A stretch of 64,000 bases of DNA from positions 12,278,068 through 12,342,067 of the forward strand of contig JAOANR010000014.1 in the NCBI GenBank assembly GCA_030278955.1, in the 5' to 3' direction. This document shows positions 1-11,574 of this stretch, in pieces. The notes under the pieces were generated by a model. The model was not told where the DNA came from. It saw only the letters and a program-made list of their open reading frames with translations, and ran no database searches. Position numbers and translations under genes: made by a program. The number at the start of each line of letters is the position of its first letter. The stretch's first letter is position 1. The stretch is from Hygrophila difformis (lineage: Eukaryota > Streptophyta > Magnoliopsida > Lamiales > Acanthaceae).

Positions 1-1460
1 GAACTAGCAGAATCAGTTTCCCAATTCAGGATTACGGATCTAGTTAATGTAAAACCCAATGAAGTTCTACAATTGGGATATGCGAGAGAATCAGGATCTA
101 ACATGACCTACAAGAAAACACCTGATGTTCCAATGAGAGAAGGTACAGACTTCCAGACGAACAGATATCCTGAGGTTATGATCAATGCCAGATGAAACTC
201 AGGACGGAACCTGAGTAGGGCACCTGATTCCACACCTTGGGCCAAAACGATGCTACAACCATTAAATCCATAGGGTATAGCACTGAACCTCGACGTTACC
301 GAGTTCCAAAACATCGAACAGCGAATCGACGAATGGGTGGCTTCAATCAAGATTGCAGCAACCACCCTGGACCTCGACAAAGAAAAATTTATCAGATTGA
401 TAGAGCTGAACCTTGAAGGATCCGCAAAGTTTGGATGGAATAACTCCACAGCTGCGTTAAAGGAACCAATTCGTGATGGAGAATCCAAAAGCACAATCTG
501 TGAACGATTTGGCATCCTGTTCAAAACCTATTGCCTTGGAGATGGTAATTTTGAAGAAAAGGAAGCCGAAAAGATCAAAGTCTATACCCAAGCCTTGTTG
601 GGTCTAGACTTAAGAAGTATTTGCGCATTAGATGAATACATCTACTGGTTTCGTAAATACTTTTTTCCGGAGTAAAATGACATCCGAAGTAGCATGTCCC
701 ATGTTCTTTGCAAAGATTTGCAGCCCGTGGAGAGATATGTTTATCCAATCATACTCAGTACCCCTTGGAACGGTGGACTCAATAGCTCGAAGAATGTCCT
801 TCCTAAAGGAAAAGCTAAGAGAATGGTGTCAACAGGCATCAGCCCAAAAGAACATCAAAAGACTAAGAGGTAAAATAAAAAGGACCCCTCTTTGCTGTGA
901 AAATAATGACTTTCCAACAATTATATGAGAATAAGAAGAAAAGAGAAGAAAGAAGAAGAGCCGGGGCTCATACAGAAAGAGTTTCAAAAGGCCCTCATTC
1001 CGAAGAAGAAGAGCAAGGTGGTCCAAAAGCAAGGCCAGAACACACAAAGCTGGACAAAGAACTAGAATAACGAAAAGTTCGCCCCAAGGTTCAGCTGGCT
1101 CAGTAGCCAGAAGCACAGGAAGAACGACTTCAAAGAGAACGTTCAGACGAGCCCATACCCGAGCCAATGAAAGTTTCAAAGACTACAACTGTTGGAAGTG
1201 TGGGGCCAGAGGCCATATCTCACCCGATTGCCCCCAGAATCGTGAGGTACGAATGTACAAAACCACGGAGGATATCGTGGAAGCAGTTTAACATGGAAAA
1301 CTGGTACCAGTATATCAGTTTGAAGATATCCCTTGGATGAAAGCATCTACGAGGAAGAATTAAGAAGCGACGCAGACTCATATTCAGATGGATCTTCAAC
1401 CGAGTCTGACTGAAGAGGACATGATTCAGACCACTAAGAATCGACTCAGACTCATATTCA
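1..1460 (+). pseudogene. Endogenous caulimovirid-like coat-protein region, decayed
   Basis: Broken plus-strand frames resemble the coat-protein part of a plant pararetrovirus (Caulimoviridae). The best piece (337-675) has the helical, charged character of these capsid proteins. A lysine/arginine-rich stretch follows, then a clear CX2CX4HX4C zinc knuckle at about 1190-1231, then a strongly acidic Asp/Ser-rich tail (about 1320-1461). Basic stretch, zinc knuckle and acidic tail in this order are typical of caulimovirid capsids. Stops and frameshifts separate the pieces, so this is a dead fossil. It is cut by the window start on the left and by a Copia fragment on the right. A retrotransposon gag is the main alternative. 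No RT was seen in the window to settle it. Confidence 0.5.
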
Positions 1461-1463
1461 GAA

Positions 1464-2153
1464 TTGCTTGATATCACCCCCTCTGTTTTTCATGAGTTGT
1501 TGGAACTCCATACCAATAACGATATGACCAATCGCTTTGATCTGTTGGATGTTGATCTGTCTAGTTTTGGTGCTGCTATCTCTTCTACTAAGAAAAGATC
1601 ATTTGGTAGAAATTCTATGAGTCTCTCCGATCTCTCTATGAAGTTTATCTGTCTCTTTAGAATTGGGGCCTCAAATTTTCTCCCCACTAGCAATGCCAGT
1701 CAGCTTAGCTCCACCATGAGTAAACTGTTATACTCTATTGACCATTGTCCTGAAATTCTCAACTTTGGCTATTTGATTCTTATGTACATGATGAGGTTTG
1801 CTAGGGCCAAAATTGAGAAGAATACACAGTTGCTCTATCATGCTCGTATTTCCTTGCTTGATACTTCCTATCATCTGCTGCCCATTTCTGAAACCTTCAT
1901 CAAGAACAAGCAGCATTTGCCCTCAGACAAGTTGAAAGAGCTTCACAATGACATCAAACATGGTCCTCAGAAGCATGGTTTTGAACTGGTGGATTATGTT
2001 CAGGTTGAACTGCAACAGGTTGAGAGGGAGCTGGCCCAACTGAGTGACAGACAGATGGGGTTGAAACGCAAGGTTCGAAAGCTGATTGCACTTCTGCCGC
2101 CTTCTTTCAAAGCTCAACCTGAGGGGGAGGATGATTCTGAGGTGACTCTTTGA
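1464..2153 (+). pseudogene. Extra ORF (ORF3) of Copia-1, C-terminal part, Transposase_32-like
   Basis: The open frame of 229 codons aligns by eye along its length with 41478-40822 of Copia-2. Both share FDLL, GLSDLSMKF or close variants, an RIGASNFLPT motif, SQLSSTM, and the C-terminal ERELAQL/KRKVRKL heptad-like region. The acidic end (EGEDDSE) is also shared. The fragment covers the C-terminal half of the domain. The N-terminal low-complexity half seen in Copia-2 and Copia-3 is missing. The first ATG of the frame is not a real start, since homology begins a few codons earlier. Function is unknown. The family annotation 'putative plant transposon protein' comes from memory and needs a profile search. 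Confidence 0.7.
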
Positions 2154-2550
2154 TCTGATCAAGTGAGGGGGAGTACCAGTGGAAGGGGGTAGTTGTCTTA
2201 ACAAATCTGGCACTTTTTTTTTTTTTATTGTTAATCAGAAGACACTCTGTTATTTCTGGATATTTTGGAATTTCTGGTTTTTTGGTCTGTATTAACTAAT
2301 ACTTGGATGATTGGATTTCTGATGCTGTGATGTTTCATGCTTGACTGGATTATGCCTAAATAACTCTTGTTCAAACTCTTATGGCTGATGGTATGCATAT
2401 TCTTATATGTCTTTTATGTTTATTGCACATTGAGTGTTGATGATATCATGATCTTACTACTGTCTTGATCACTTCTATGATATCTAAGTCCTGTCCTATA
2501 TTTTCCACTGCTTTGACTACTTGGCCCGATCATCTCCACAATAGGGAGAT

Positions 2551-3391
2551 TGTTAGGGAATTTTCTTATTGTGAAAATGTTCGTTGCAATCACCGTTGTT
2601 ATGACAACTCCCCAACAACGGGCATTTTACTTTACTGAAAAAGTACAGAAAGGACAGTGACCTAGCCACTTCCCTTAGCAGGCTTTTAGGGGTTTTGGAT
2701 GGGCCTTAGGCAATTATAAATACCTGTTTTCGTCCTTGTGGTTTCAATAGTTTTTCCAGCCACATATCAATGAGAAAAAACAGAGCTTCTTCTAGGTCCT
2801 TCCCTGCAATGGAGATCTGAGGGAAGCTGAAGCCACAATCCCCCAATCCGTTGTTAGCAGAAAGGCAGGAATAACCGTCCTTCAGCTGGGTATTTCTTTT
2901 GATATTTGCCTGCTGCATTTTTATGGGGATTTGAGTTTATGTTTAGAATTCACATGATCCATTTCTTGTAAACATAAACATAGGCTTATTTTGGGTGTTG
3001 TATCACCTCTGTGCTAAATTAGATTTAAGTATCTAGATATCACAAACACTATCTTAACACCTCTAGTGAATTAGGTTGTGCAGTTGAGTAGATAATTGAA
3101 GCTCTCAATTGTTTCCTTAGTCTATTGGAGAGATAAGGAAGTTCACTGGAACGTAAGGGTGTCTGAGATGGGTTGATGAACCATTACACATGTTGTGTGA
3201 TGATCAAGTGAATTCCTGGATTAGAGCCCCCAGATGTAGATCAGTGGATCGAACAGGGTGACCAAATTGTGATGTTCCTTATTTTCATTCTGCACTCTAT
3301 TTTGTGTCTGCCTTGGTTGTTATTTGCATGTTGTTAAGACTATGCTAAACAACGCACTTAGGGTTATTCATATACCAGTTTGGGCCTGTCA
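2551..3391 (+). repeat. 3' LTR of Copia-1
   Basis: The LTR starts TGTTAGGG and ends GCCTGTCA, and is about 841 bp long. It matches the reverse complement of the Copia-2 LTRs (39628-40472 and 47476-48319) in length and in blocks around the promoter: an ATGGGCC motif followed about 15-20 bp later by TATAAATA near 2705-2725. The purine tract CCACAATAGGGAGAT sits directly before it. Confidence 0.85.
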
Positions 3392-3519
3392 CAGAGCATT
3401 AGAATGAGAGAGTATTGTTGGGAATAGATGGGTGCTTTTCTTGTTTTTATTTTTGGGAGTTCAACATTGGTTACAATTAAGTTGTAAACTGGTCCACATC
3501 CTGCCAAAAAGGGAGAGAT

Positions 3520-4626
3520 TGTTGGAACCGGTTTTGTTGTATGTGTTCATAACCGATGTTTGAACCCCATCCATTGGATGCTCGGCCACAGTTTATCCAG
3601 AAGATCTTATTTATGGAAGGCCAGCTGCAGACGTCTTTAGATTTTTCCCAACGGCTCCAGAATATGTTTCCAATGAATGGAGGAATAATTATGAAAATAA
3701 TATCACTTAATCCATGAAACATGCTGCTAAGGAAATTTGGACATATATGGCAGAATATATTATTTCTTTTGCAGGCGATTTGTTACCTCAAATACGGAGG
3801 GTTGACTGGAGTCCTTATTCCTCATTCGAACACTGCTATATATAGACTCCATTGAAGATTTGAAGCAGAGCGGAGAGGAGAGGATGCGTATTACACGGAA
3901 AAAATACATAAAAATTCGTCCATAATGTGAGGAGGAAGAGAGGGGTTATTCAACTATGAATTAAAAGAGAAATATCATTTGGGTTGAAGAATTCCAAAGC
4001 AATGGCATTCTGATTTTCATGATACTATGACTTAAATGTCATAGCCGCTTGGTTGAACATTTGGAGGAGAAAGGATTTTCGTAGCTTTGTGTTCGAAGGT
4101 GATAATAGCAAACACAAAGCTTTCCAAGGCAATCATCTTGTTGACACACGCACTTTCAAAGAGGAGGAGAAGATCAAGGAGGATCATATCACAGGCTTCG
4201 TGCGAGGGAAACTTGGGAGAGTTACTCTCGAGGGGTTGGAGAAAGGTCTTGGAGGGATCTCCACCAAAATGGGGTTTTGGTCAATACAACTTTCTACTTG
4301 GTGATTGGAGTTCGGGATGGGATCCCAAGTTGGAACATCTAGTGGAACTCTTCTGGATTGGTATCCCCCAGACGTAGGCCTTGTGCCGAACTAAGTCAAC
4401 AAATTTGGTGTGTTCTTTCCTCTCTTTTTTTGTTTTTTAATTCTGCTGTGCATGTTTAAAATCAGGTATGTTTAACGGAGTTCATTATTTGAGTTTGAAC
4501 TCCTAAGCAAGACGAACACATTACAAGAAGTTTAGTAGAGATCTCGCCATTTGTGACCAACAATTTATATCAGATCAAATACTTAATGGCATCACAAATC
4601 TCGGACTTAAAGAGTGGGACCTAACA
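3520..4626 (+). repeat. First LTR of the tandem short element
   Basis: This LTR starts TGTTGGAACC and ends CCTAACA. It carries a TATA-like CTATATATAGAC at about 3837. It is preceded by the purine tract AAAAAGGGAGAGAT and followed by the primer site. Confidence 0.85.
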
Positions 4627-5038
4627 ATTGGTATCAGAGCCATACACCTTTGGGTGAGATCCTTTACGGCGAAAATGAGCAAAAGATGAAAGATTGGTGT
4701 TGTTGAAATGGAGAATACACACGCCTCTGTTGAAATTCTGATATGAAGGTATAAATCTTACCATTGTCAATTTGATATCACTAATTTGTGTGCTATTTTG
4801 TTAACAGGTATCAAATTCAGTGGGAGTTTTTTTTTTTATGTTTGAGGTGGAGTTTTTATTAGGTAGGATATCATTGTACATGCTTCTCGACTTGATAGGT
4901 ATATTTTGTACGGAGCATTTAAAGGAGAGAGTACTGTTGGGAATAGATGGGTGCTTTTCTTGTTTTTATTTTCAGGAGTTCAACATCGGTTACAATTAAG
5001 TTGTAAACTGGTCCACATCCTGCAAAAAACGGGGAGAT
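4627..5038 (+). other. Interior of short LTR element with tRNA-Met PBS and PPT
   Basis: The primer site TGGTATCAGAGC (4629-4640) is complementary to the 3' end of plant initiator tRNA-Met. The polypurine tract AAAAAACGGGGAGAT ends at 5038, next to the second LTR. There is no ORF of note in between, so the element must be mobilised by proteins supplied in trans. Confidence 0.85.
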
Positions 5039-6159
5039 TGTTGGAACCGTGTTTTGTTGTATATGTTCATAACCGATGTTTGAACCCCACCTATTGGACG
5101 CTCGGCCAAAGTTTATCCAGATGATCTTATTTATGAAAGGCTAGCTGCAGATGTCTGGAGATTTTTCCCAACGGCTCCAGAATATGTTTTGGATGAATGG
5201 AGGAATAATTATGGAAATAATATTACTTAATCCATGAAACATGCTGCTAAGAAAATTTGGACATATATGGCAGAATATATTATTTCCGTTGCAGGCGATT
5301 TGTTACTTCAAATACGGAGGGTTGACTGGAGTCCGAATTCCTCATTCGAACACTGCTATATATAGACTCTATTGAAGATTTGAAGCAGAGCGGAGACGAC
5401 ACGTATTACACAGAAAAAATACATAAAAATTTGTCCATAATGTGAGGAGAAAGAGAGGGGTTCTTCAACCATGAATTAAACAAGAAATATCATTTGGTTG
5501 AAGAATTCCAAAGCAATGGCATTCTGAGTTTCATGATACTATCACTTAAATGCCATAGCCGTCTTGGTTGAACATTTGGAGGAGAAAGGATTTTCTTGAC
5601 TTTGTGTTTAAAGGTGATTATAGCAAACACAAAGACCTTCCAAGGCAACCATCTTGTTGACACACGCGCTTTCAAAGAGGAGAAGAAGATCAAGGAGGAT
5701 CGCATTACTGCGAGGGAAACTTGGGAGAGGTACTCTCAAGGGGTTAGAGAAAGGTCTTGGAGGGATCTTCACCAAAACGGGGTTTTGGTCAATACAACTT
5801 TCTGCTTGGCGATTGGAGTGATGGGCTGATTCATGTTCACTAATGTTCGGGATGGGATCCCAAGTTGGAACATCTAGTGGAACTCTCCTAGATTGGTATC
5901 CCCCAGACGTAGGTCTTAGGCCGAATTGGGTCAACAAATTTGGTGTGTTCGTTCCTTTATTTTTCTGCTTTTTAATTCCACTGTGCATGCTTAAAATTTG
6001 GTATGTTTAACGGAGTTCATTGTTTGAGTTTGAACTCTTAAGCAGGATGAACACATTATAAGAAGTTAAGTAGAGATCTCGCCATTTGTGACCAATAATT
6101 TATCAGATCAAATACTTAATGGCGTCACAAATCTCGGACTTAAATAGTGGGATCTAACA
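5039..6159 (+). repeat. Second LTR of the tandem short element
   Basis: This LTR starts TGTTGGAACC and ends ATCTAACA, and is about 1121 bp long. It is homologous throughout to 3520-4626, including the TATATATAGACTC promoter block near 5360. Confidence 0.85.
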
Positions 6160-7352
6160 GTCTCAATAAGCAAACACAACATAATCCTACACATTTTCAA
6201 TAGTACCTCCCATCCGCCTCATTTCCTCGGCATTGTAATGATCATAATTTATATACAAACAGGTGGTTTCGACATCCAAAACATGTGGCACTCCTGTTAT
6301 TCTTTTTTAAAAAAAGATGCAGGATATATAGTAAACACTAAATTTTAATCTACCCTAAACTATAAATGTTACTCTCGTCAAGGTTTAGCCTTTTTTTTAT
6401 TTTTATTTTTTTTATTTTTAGAGTAGCCATTGAAGGCTTGGATTTAGCCATTTAAACTCAATCTCTCAACTCTAATTTTAAACTCTAACACCAAACACCA
6501 TTAATCAAAAGTAAAAACTATCTCAACTTAAAACTATTTTCCACCACTAATTCTAAAGTCTAAATTCCAAACTCTAATTATTTTCCAAAACATGCCCGTA
6601 TCATATATCATTCTTATTTTATTTTTTAGTTATTATTTTTATTAAGAAAAAATTTAAATATTCGTGTGTGGAGGCAGACCAAAAATCTAGTATACTCTTC
6701 GGGAGAGAAAGTTGTTAATTACTTGTGTGGATTCAATTTCGTAGTAGAATTTGTAGCTAGGACAAGTTAAAATGTATTGGGCAGGAAGAGAAAGAGTAAT
6801 TAAAATGGTATTTTGTGTGCCTAATTCTGAACTAAAATTTCCTTTTTTTTTTAAAAAAAAAAAGAAAAAAGTAATAATAAATAAAGACGAGAAATATTCT
6901 GACCTGAAAACGAAAAGAGAAATAGCATTTGGGTTTGACAAATTCAGACCAGAAAAGAGTCCAAAGGGGAGACTGTTTCGCCACGTTGTCAAATGTTTGT
7001 GCTTAAAAGAATTCCATGCACGTGGACTGCAGTCAGGTTTCTGGATTGTACACCAAGCTTTTGCATAAAATAAGACCCCAATATTGCTTTAAAATTTTCA
7101 ATGAAAATGTTTCCAGAAAAGGGATTATTTAAATATATATATATATATATATATATGAAAAACACATACTAGTATTGTAGTATTTAGTAACTGAGGAATT
7201 GAAGGGTGAAAAGAGAAGTTGAATGGTCGTCAGTGTGGTGGCTTCGTAACTTATGGTTCAATAAGAATGTTTCCTCCGTGTTTTTTTAAAAGCGGGCCAT
7301 AAAAGAACGTACAGTAAATATTGGGACAAAAAAAATTCCTAATTTAAAAACT

Positions 7353-7392
<40 letters not shown>

Positions 7393-8539
7393 CTTAGTGT
7401 CAAGCGTTGTTCGTGATATTTTATCAGTCCTAACAGAATTTAAAAAATATTAAAAAATATAAATATATATTAATATATAAATTTATAAAAAAATGAAATG
7501 AAATGTTATTCAAAAATTGTCAATAATCATAAAATTAAATCATTTCAAATAAAAGTACATATAAAATAAGAAAAATTTTCAATAAAACTCCATCAAAATT
7601 GTTGATTATCATAATCCCTCACTTGTTAGCTAGCTATGTGAAAATTGATAAAATTGTCAAACTGAATGAAATGTTGGGTTTGGAAAAAAAAATGTGAGAA
7701 AATCATAGTCGAATTAAAGAAGGAAATGGCACATTTTATTTTTGGCAAAGGAGACTACTTCTCAGAAGAAATTAAGATGATAGAGGTCTTCAAAGACAAA
7801 CCCCTATCGATGAAATTTATACAACCCATTATTAATTAATCCAAAAATCATAATAAAATAAAATGAAAAAATTGAAAAATAAAATTGGGTAATTTATTCT
7901 AAAAACGGGTCATGAGCAATGACATTTCTACCCTATGCCTAGGGCCTGCCCTGGGTATAACTTGAGTTAAAAATGTGACGCTATATATAGAATGAAATTT
8001 TAATTATATCATAAAAAATACATGGACATCACATAATTACTTTTGCCATCACAACAAAGTTTTCAGCCATCAGGTGCAGATTTTTCATAATTCCCCGCAA
8101 ATTTCAAGAAATGAAGAGTATATTTCTTATACGGAGTATTATGTAGAATCTGCATATGCAGCAAACTGCATATGGTATTTGTTTTGTCTGTAACAGTAAT
8201 TGCCCGGCAATTTTTAAAAAAATACATAACTTTACTCTTAGATCACATAATCTCTTTTTCACACCACATTCTATATATACATAATATTGGGATTCTTCCC
8301 CTAACCGGATTATATTCTTATTCAATATATAGCATTATATATGTAGTTGGCCAGTGGCCACAGACATCCTTATTCAATAAAATACTACAAACTGTGGGTT
8401 CTTCTAATACATGAGAAAAAATCAAGAATTGGACCTTAATCAGTCAAGCACACGAACTTATACTTAACATACATACAGACACATACCTACCTAGGAAATG
8501 TAGAACTATTATTACAATTTTGTTTAAACTTTAATCTAA
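6160..8539. other. AT-rich spacer; microsatellites; no gene seen
   Basis: I see no convincing gene. There are (AT)n runs at about 7133-7156 and 7361-7391 and a T/A tract at about 6842-6870. The stretch 6900-7270 is homologous to 11575-11920. A short block at 7274-7330 (beginning CCTCCGTG) recurs near 36569-36620. ORFs here are short and AT-rich. Confidence 0.6.
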
Positions 8540-8920
8540 TTAATCCTTCTTCTCAGTTTTATCCTCGAGCAGCTCTTCCAGCAGCTTATCATCTAAGTAC
8601 TCAATCTCGATAACTTCTCTTTCTCCTTGACCATCCTCGTTAGTCCCCAAAGCAAAATGCGATGAGCTACGCGGCAAGTTGTACTCTTCGGGGAAATTAA
8701 GGATTGCCAGATGGCCCCTCATGTCGAATGCTGCCCGGTCGTATGCACGGGCAGCTTCCTCCGCTGTGTTGAATGTCCCCAGCCAGACACGGGCACCTTT
8801 GTTGTTCGTGTCACGAATCTCGGCTGCAAACTTCCCCCACGGCCGCTTGCGGACGCCTCTGTATTTGATTTCGGAGGGGGTATTGGTGGGGTTGGGGGGG
8901 TTGCTTGGGCCTTCCTCCAT
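8540..8920 (-). CDS. AP2/ERF transcription factor, small group IX (ERF95/96/98-like)
   Basis: A 126-residue intronless nuclear transcription factor expected to bind GCC-box promoters in ethylene, jasmonate and stress responses. A single AP2 domain spans about residues 18-76: [18 protein letters not shown], then the WLGTF core, then the [15 protein letters not shown] helix region. The AAEIRD arrangement marks the ERF rather than the DREB side. The C-terminus has [13 protein letters not shown], which matches the EDLL activation motif of the Arabidopsis ERF95-98 clade, and the length fits that clade. The frame stays open upstream to 9049, but that extension has no ATG. The ATG at 8920 is the first in frame and puts MEEG at the N-terminus. 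No lesion is visible. It is the only clear host gene here, isolated among repeats. Confidence 0.93.
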   Translation of the reverse strand: MEEGPSNPPNPTNTPSEIKYRGVRKRPWGKFAAEIRDTNNKGARVWLGTFNTAEEAARAYDRAAFDMRGHLAILNFPEEYNLPRSSSHFALGTNEDGQGEREVIEIEYLDDKLLEELLEDKTEKKD

Positions 8921-9030
8921 TGATGAAGAATGGATGTAAATGTTAGGGGTGACAAGTTCCTTGCAGGATGATGGACTATTCGTTAGTTTAAATTTATAGA
9001 GGGAAACTTGTTTGGTGGGATTCCAAGTCA

Positions 9031-9040
9031 AAATATATAG
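9031..9040 (-). promoter_or_regulatory. Candidate TATA box of the ERF gene, with W-box core
   Basis: On the minus strand CTATATATTT lies about 110 bp upstream of the ATG. It is followed directly by TTGACTTGG, which contains the WRKY-binding core TTGAC. The spacing suits a leader of roughly 80 nt. Assignment is by motif only. Confidence 0.45.
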
Positions 9041-9202
9041 GTTTCCCACATCTCATAATTAATTACTTTATTTAATTATTTAATAAAATAATAATTTCTT
9101 TTTACTTTTTCATAGTAATTCCTTCTAGTAATATTGGAGTCTTACATGTTTCATGACGACCATCATGCTGACTTTTTGTTTTTGTTTGGATGGGTTTTTA
9201 GA

Positions 9203-9447
9203 GAAATCGTTTAGGTGCTGGCGGCCTGTAGGTGCTAGCACATTCAAAAGTGATGAGTATGTGTATATGAAATGATGTGCGAGTATAAATAAGTGATGGA
9301 TGGAGGTTATGAACAAAAAACTAATAAAAAAACAAACTACCGTCTATACATCACTATATAAGGCTTATACATCACTTTACAAAGGGCTACACATCATTTT
9401 TAGCGCTGTCTGCTGGCAATTATTATGCCATTACAGAAACCGGATTG
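9203..9447 (+). repeat. Dispersed repeat, copy A (inverted copy at 36081-36314)
   Basis: About 245 bp, homologous to the reverse complement of 36081-36314. Shared blocks include AAATCGTTT, GCTGGCGGCC, the AACTACCGTCTATACATCAC region and CAGAAACCGGATT. No clean terminal inverted repeats or target duplication could be fixed, so the class is undetermined. It lies about 280 bp upstream of the ERF start codon. Confidence 0.7.
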
Positions 9448-9885
9448 AGTTTTTAGTATATGCTTTAGACTTTTAATTTATTTTTAAAAAAAGAATTGTA
9501 TTTTTCTAATTAATTTTAAAAACAATAAAGTTATAAACATAAGTCAAAAGTCTGTTTTCTGTACAATATAATGTTTTAATTTGTTCAAATAAACTTCGAG
9601 TTATAACTAAAAATTAATTTTTCATTTTAAGCAAAAGTTAAAAGGAAAAAAAAAAAGTCGATTCAGAGACATTTTTGAACGCAGTGAATTTTCATTTAGG
9701 CACATGAATTATTTAATAGGAATTTCACTAGAACAATTAAAGTGTATATCTTTGTTTCATCTTTTTCAGAATACTGTATTTACTATTTTACAATTGGGAA
9801 AATGATGGGTTGACCCAAATGATTAACAACCCACAATGGGGTGTGTTTTGCATAACTAGTTATACTTAGTAACTATAGATGTAAG
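9448..9885. other. AT-rich spacer, nothing recognised
   Basis: AT-rich sequence without a coding frame, RNA gene or repeat that I can identify. Confidence 0.5.
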
Positions 9886-10567
9886 CATTGTTTTAAATAT
9901 CCACGAAATATCCGAAATTTCGATTGAAATTTTGGGTTTCGGAACACCTCAAAGCGAAATTTCACCTACAATATTTTTTTTCAAAATTTCCATCGAAATT
10001 TTGTCCGAAACTCAATATTTCCCGAAATTTGACCGAAATTTTCCGAAATTTTATTTTTTTAAGAAAATGTTTTTTCTAAATTTAAAAAATATCTTTTTTT
10101 TAAAAAAAATAAAAACTAAAATTTATGTTTGACACATATTGATTATGTCATCCAATTAACTTATTTTCATCGATTTTAAGTCAGATTTTTCTCAATTAAG
10201 ATGGTGCATGGTATCAATTTATCAACAATATTATCAGCATATCCCCTATCCCTCCCTTTATTCCCCTTTGTAATTTGTATGGCTTGGGCTCCCATACACC
10301 TTTGTCAATACATGAGTGTAACTGTTTACCGAAAAATAATATTATCGGCATATTATATCATTGAATGAGTATTGTTAGCATATTACTATTATATAGCAAC
10401 AAGGGGGTGAATTTTGGAATATCTCCATTTTCATCCTCTCAGAATCTCGATGTTGTTTTCTAAGAAAATTGCAAATATTTCCGAAATTTTCTCCAAATTT
10501 CAATATTCAAAATTTCCATAAATTTAAATGTGCGATATAGACAGCGATACCAATATTTAAAACCTTG
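9886..10567. mobile_element. hAT-like non-autonomous DNA transposon with 8-bp target duplication
   Basis: The element begins CATTGTTTTAAATAT and its other end, reverse-complemented, begins CAAGGTTTTAAATAT, giving inverted termini of about 15 bp. A perfect 8-bp direct repeat GATGTAAG flanks it (9878-9885 and 10568-10575). Eight-base duplications are typical of hAT elements. The interior is rich in CGAAATTT/AAATTTCG words and codes for nothing. A SINE has inserted inside (10243-10337). Confidence 0.7.
10243..10337 (+). mobile_element. 5'-truncated SINE inside the hAT-like element
   Basis: It shares the body TTTGTAATTTGTATGG, the block CACCTTTG and the A-rich 3' end with the SINE at 11605-11786. 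A 16-bp target duplication flanks it (10227-10242 and 10338-10353, one mismatch, AATATTATCRGCATAT). The tRNA-like head is missing, as expected for 5' truncation. Confidence 0.75.
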
Positions 10568-10575
10568 GATGTAAG

Positions 10576-11574
10576 GTAGAGCTGTTGGAAGTTGGAGGTT
10601 AATTAGAAACTTTAAATTTTGATAGGGGTTGAAGTACTTAATTTTATTTAAAGTTTCTTAGAAATAGTTTGGTTTTTTTTTTTAAAACCGTTAAGAAAAA
10701 TTAATAAATCCAATCGTAGCTTCCGAAAGCAACTAAGGGTAGTAGAGCTTCTTTTCACAGTTACAACATTTAAAAGTTGATGAAATATTTTTGCTATAAA
10801 ATATAAAACTATCAAAACCTATCTCAAATTTTCAAAAACTATGTGCAGAACATAACATATATATGGTATTTAGAGATTACTTTTCAAAAACCATCTCGAG
10901 TTTAATAGTGACAATATTTGCGACCTCATTTTTTGTGGTCGGTATAGGGGACCAGATTAGCGATCGCCAGTCAAGGACGCTAATTTAGGGATCTATTTCT
11001 TCTCCAATTCGCTGTAATTTTTATTCACGCCATTACAATCACCGTTTCATTCCCATTTTTACCGCCAGAGCAATTGCGACCACCAACTCCTCCCGACCAT
11101 CCAAACCCTTGGAGCCACATCTTGATGCAATCCCCGAGCCACTTCAACGCGTTGGATGCAAGTCTCGCAACAGCTTCCAACCCCAATAAAGTTAGAAGAC
11201 AGGAAACACGACCACTAGGCCCAATCTTAATTCCCATCAATAACTCATTTAATTTAACTCAGCCCAAATTTGTTTATTTGTAAAATACACACAATATTAT
11301 TAGAAAATAAACCGATTGACCAAAACTGAAAAACAATAATTATCTAATAATAGGACTACAAGTGAAAATTTTAGAAATGTGAGACCAAAAAAGACTGAAT
11401 AAATCTTATTGGACAAAAGCTTTTCCCCTTTTTCCTTAAATTAAAATTTTGAAATTTAATATATAACTTATATTAGATTAGATTTTTTTTTATTAATTTC
11501 TTAAAATAGTATATTTGTGTTTTGCCTATGAAATACCTTAAATTAAAAACTAATACTAAAATATAAAAAATGCT
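10576..11574. other. Spacer, nothing recognised
   Basis: No gene supported. The opposed ORFs at 11025-11283 are short, overlap each other and match nothing I recognise. Confidence 0.5.

Larger units (their letters stand above)
1461..3391 (+). mobile_element. Copia-1: 5'-truncated Sirevirus-like Copia copy (extra ORF plus 3' LTR)
   Basis: Only the 3' end of a Ty1/copia element remains: the extra ORF downstream of pol (1464-2153), about 400 bp of 3' noncoding sequence, a purine tract ending AGGGAGAT just before 2551, and a complete LTR (2551-3391). ORF and LTR are both homologous to Copia-2 at 39628-48319, which lies on the opposite strand. Gag and pol are gone. The left edge abuts the caulimovirid relic at about 1461. 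The right edge abuts the interior of a different LTR element at 3392. No target duplication can be recovered because the 5' end is missing. Confidence 0.8.
3392..6159 (+). mobile_element. Tandem short non-autonomous LTR element (partial interior, LTR, interior, LTR)
   Basis: Two long direct repeats flank a 412-bp interior with a tRNA-Met type primer site and a polypurine tract, so this is an LTR element too short to code for proteins. The 128 bp before the first LTR (3392-3519) match the 3' end of that same interior, including the purine tract. A third LTR and interior must therefore once have lain further left. Such arrays arise by unequal recombination between LTRs. No coding domain was found. 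ORFs of up to about 125 codons inside the LTRs look fortuitous. The LTRs differ at many sites and by about 14 bp in length, so the array is older than the large Copia and Gypsy insertions. Confidence 0.85.

Noticed and set aside
7274..7330. Short homology with 36569-36620 (CCTCCGTG...AGTACAGTAAA)
   Set aside because: Too short and without ends to define an element; probably a degraded dispersed repeat.
8921..9049. 43-residue N-terminal extension of the ERF ORF
   Set aside because: It opens with GTG, not ATG. The first in-frame ATG at 8920 gives the usual size for this clade, and the extension overlaps the likely TATA box and leader.
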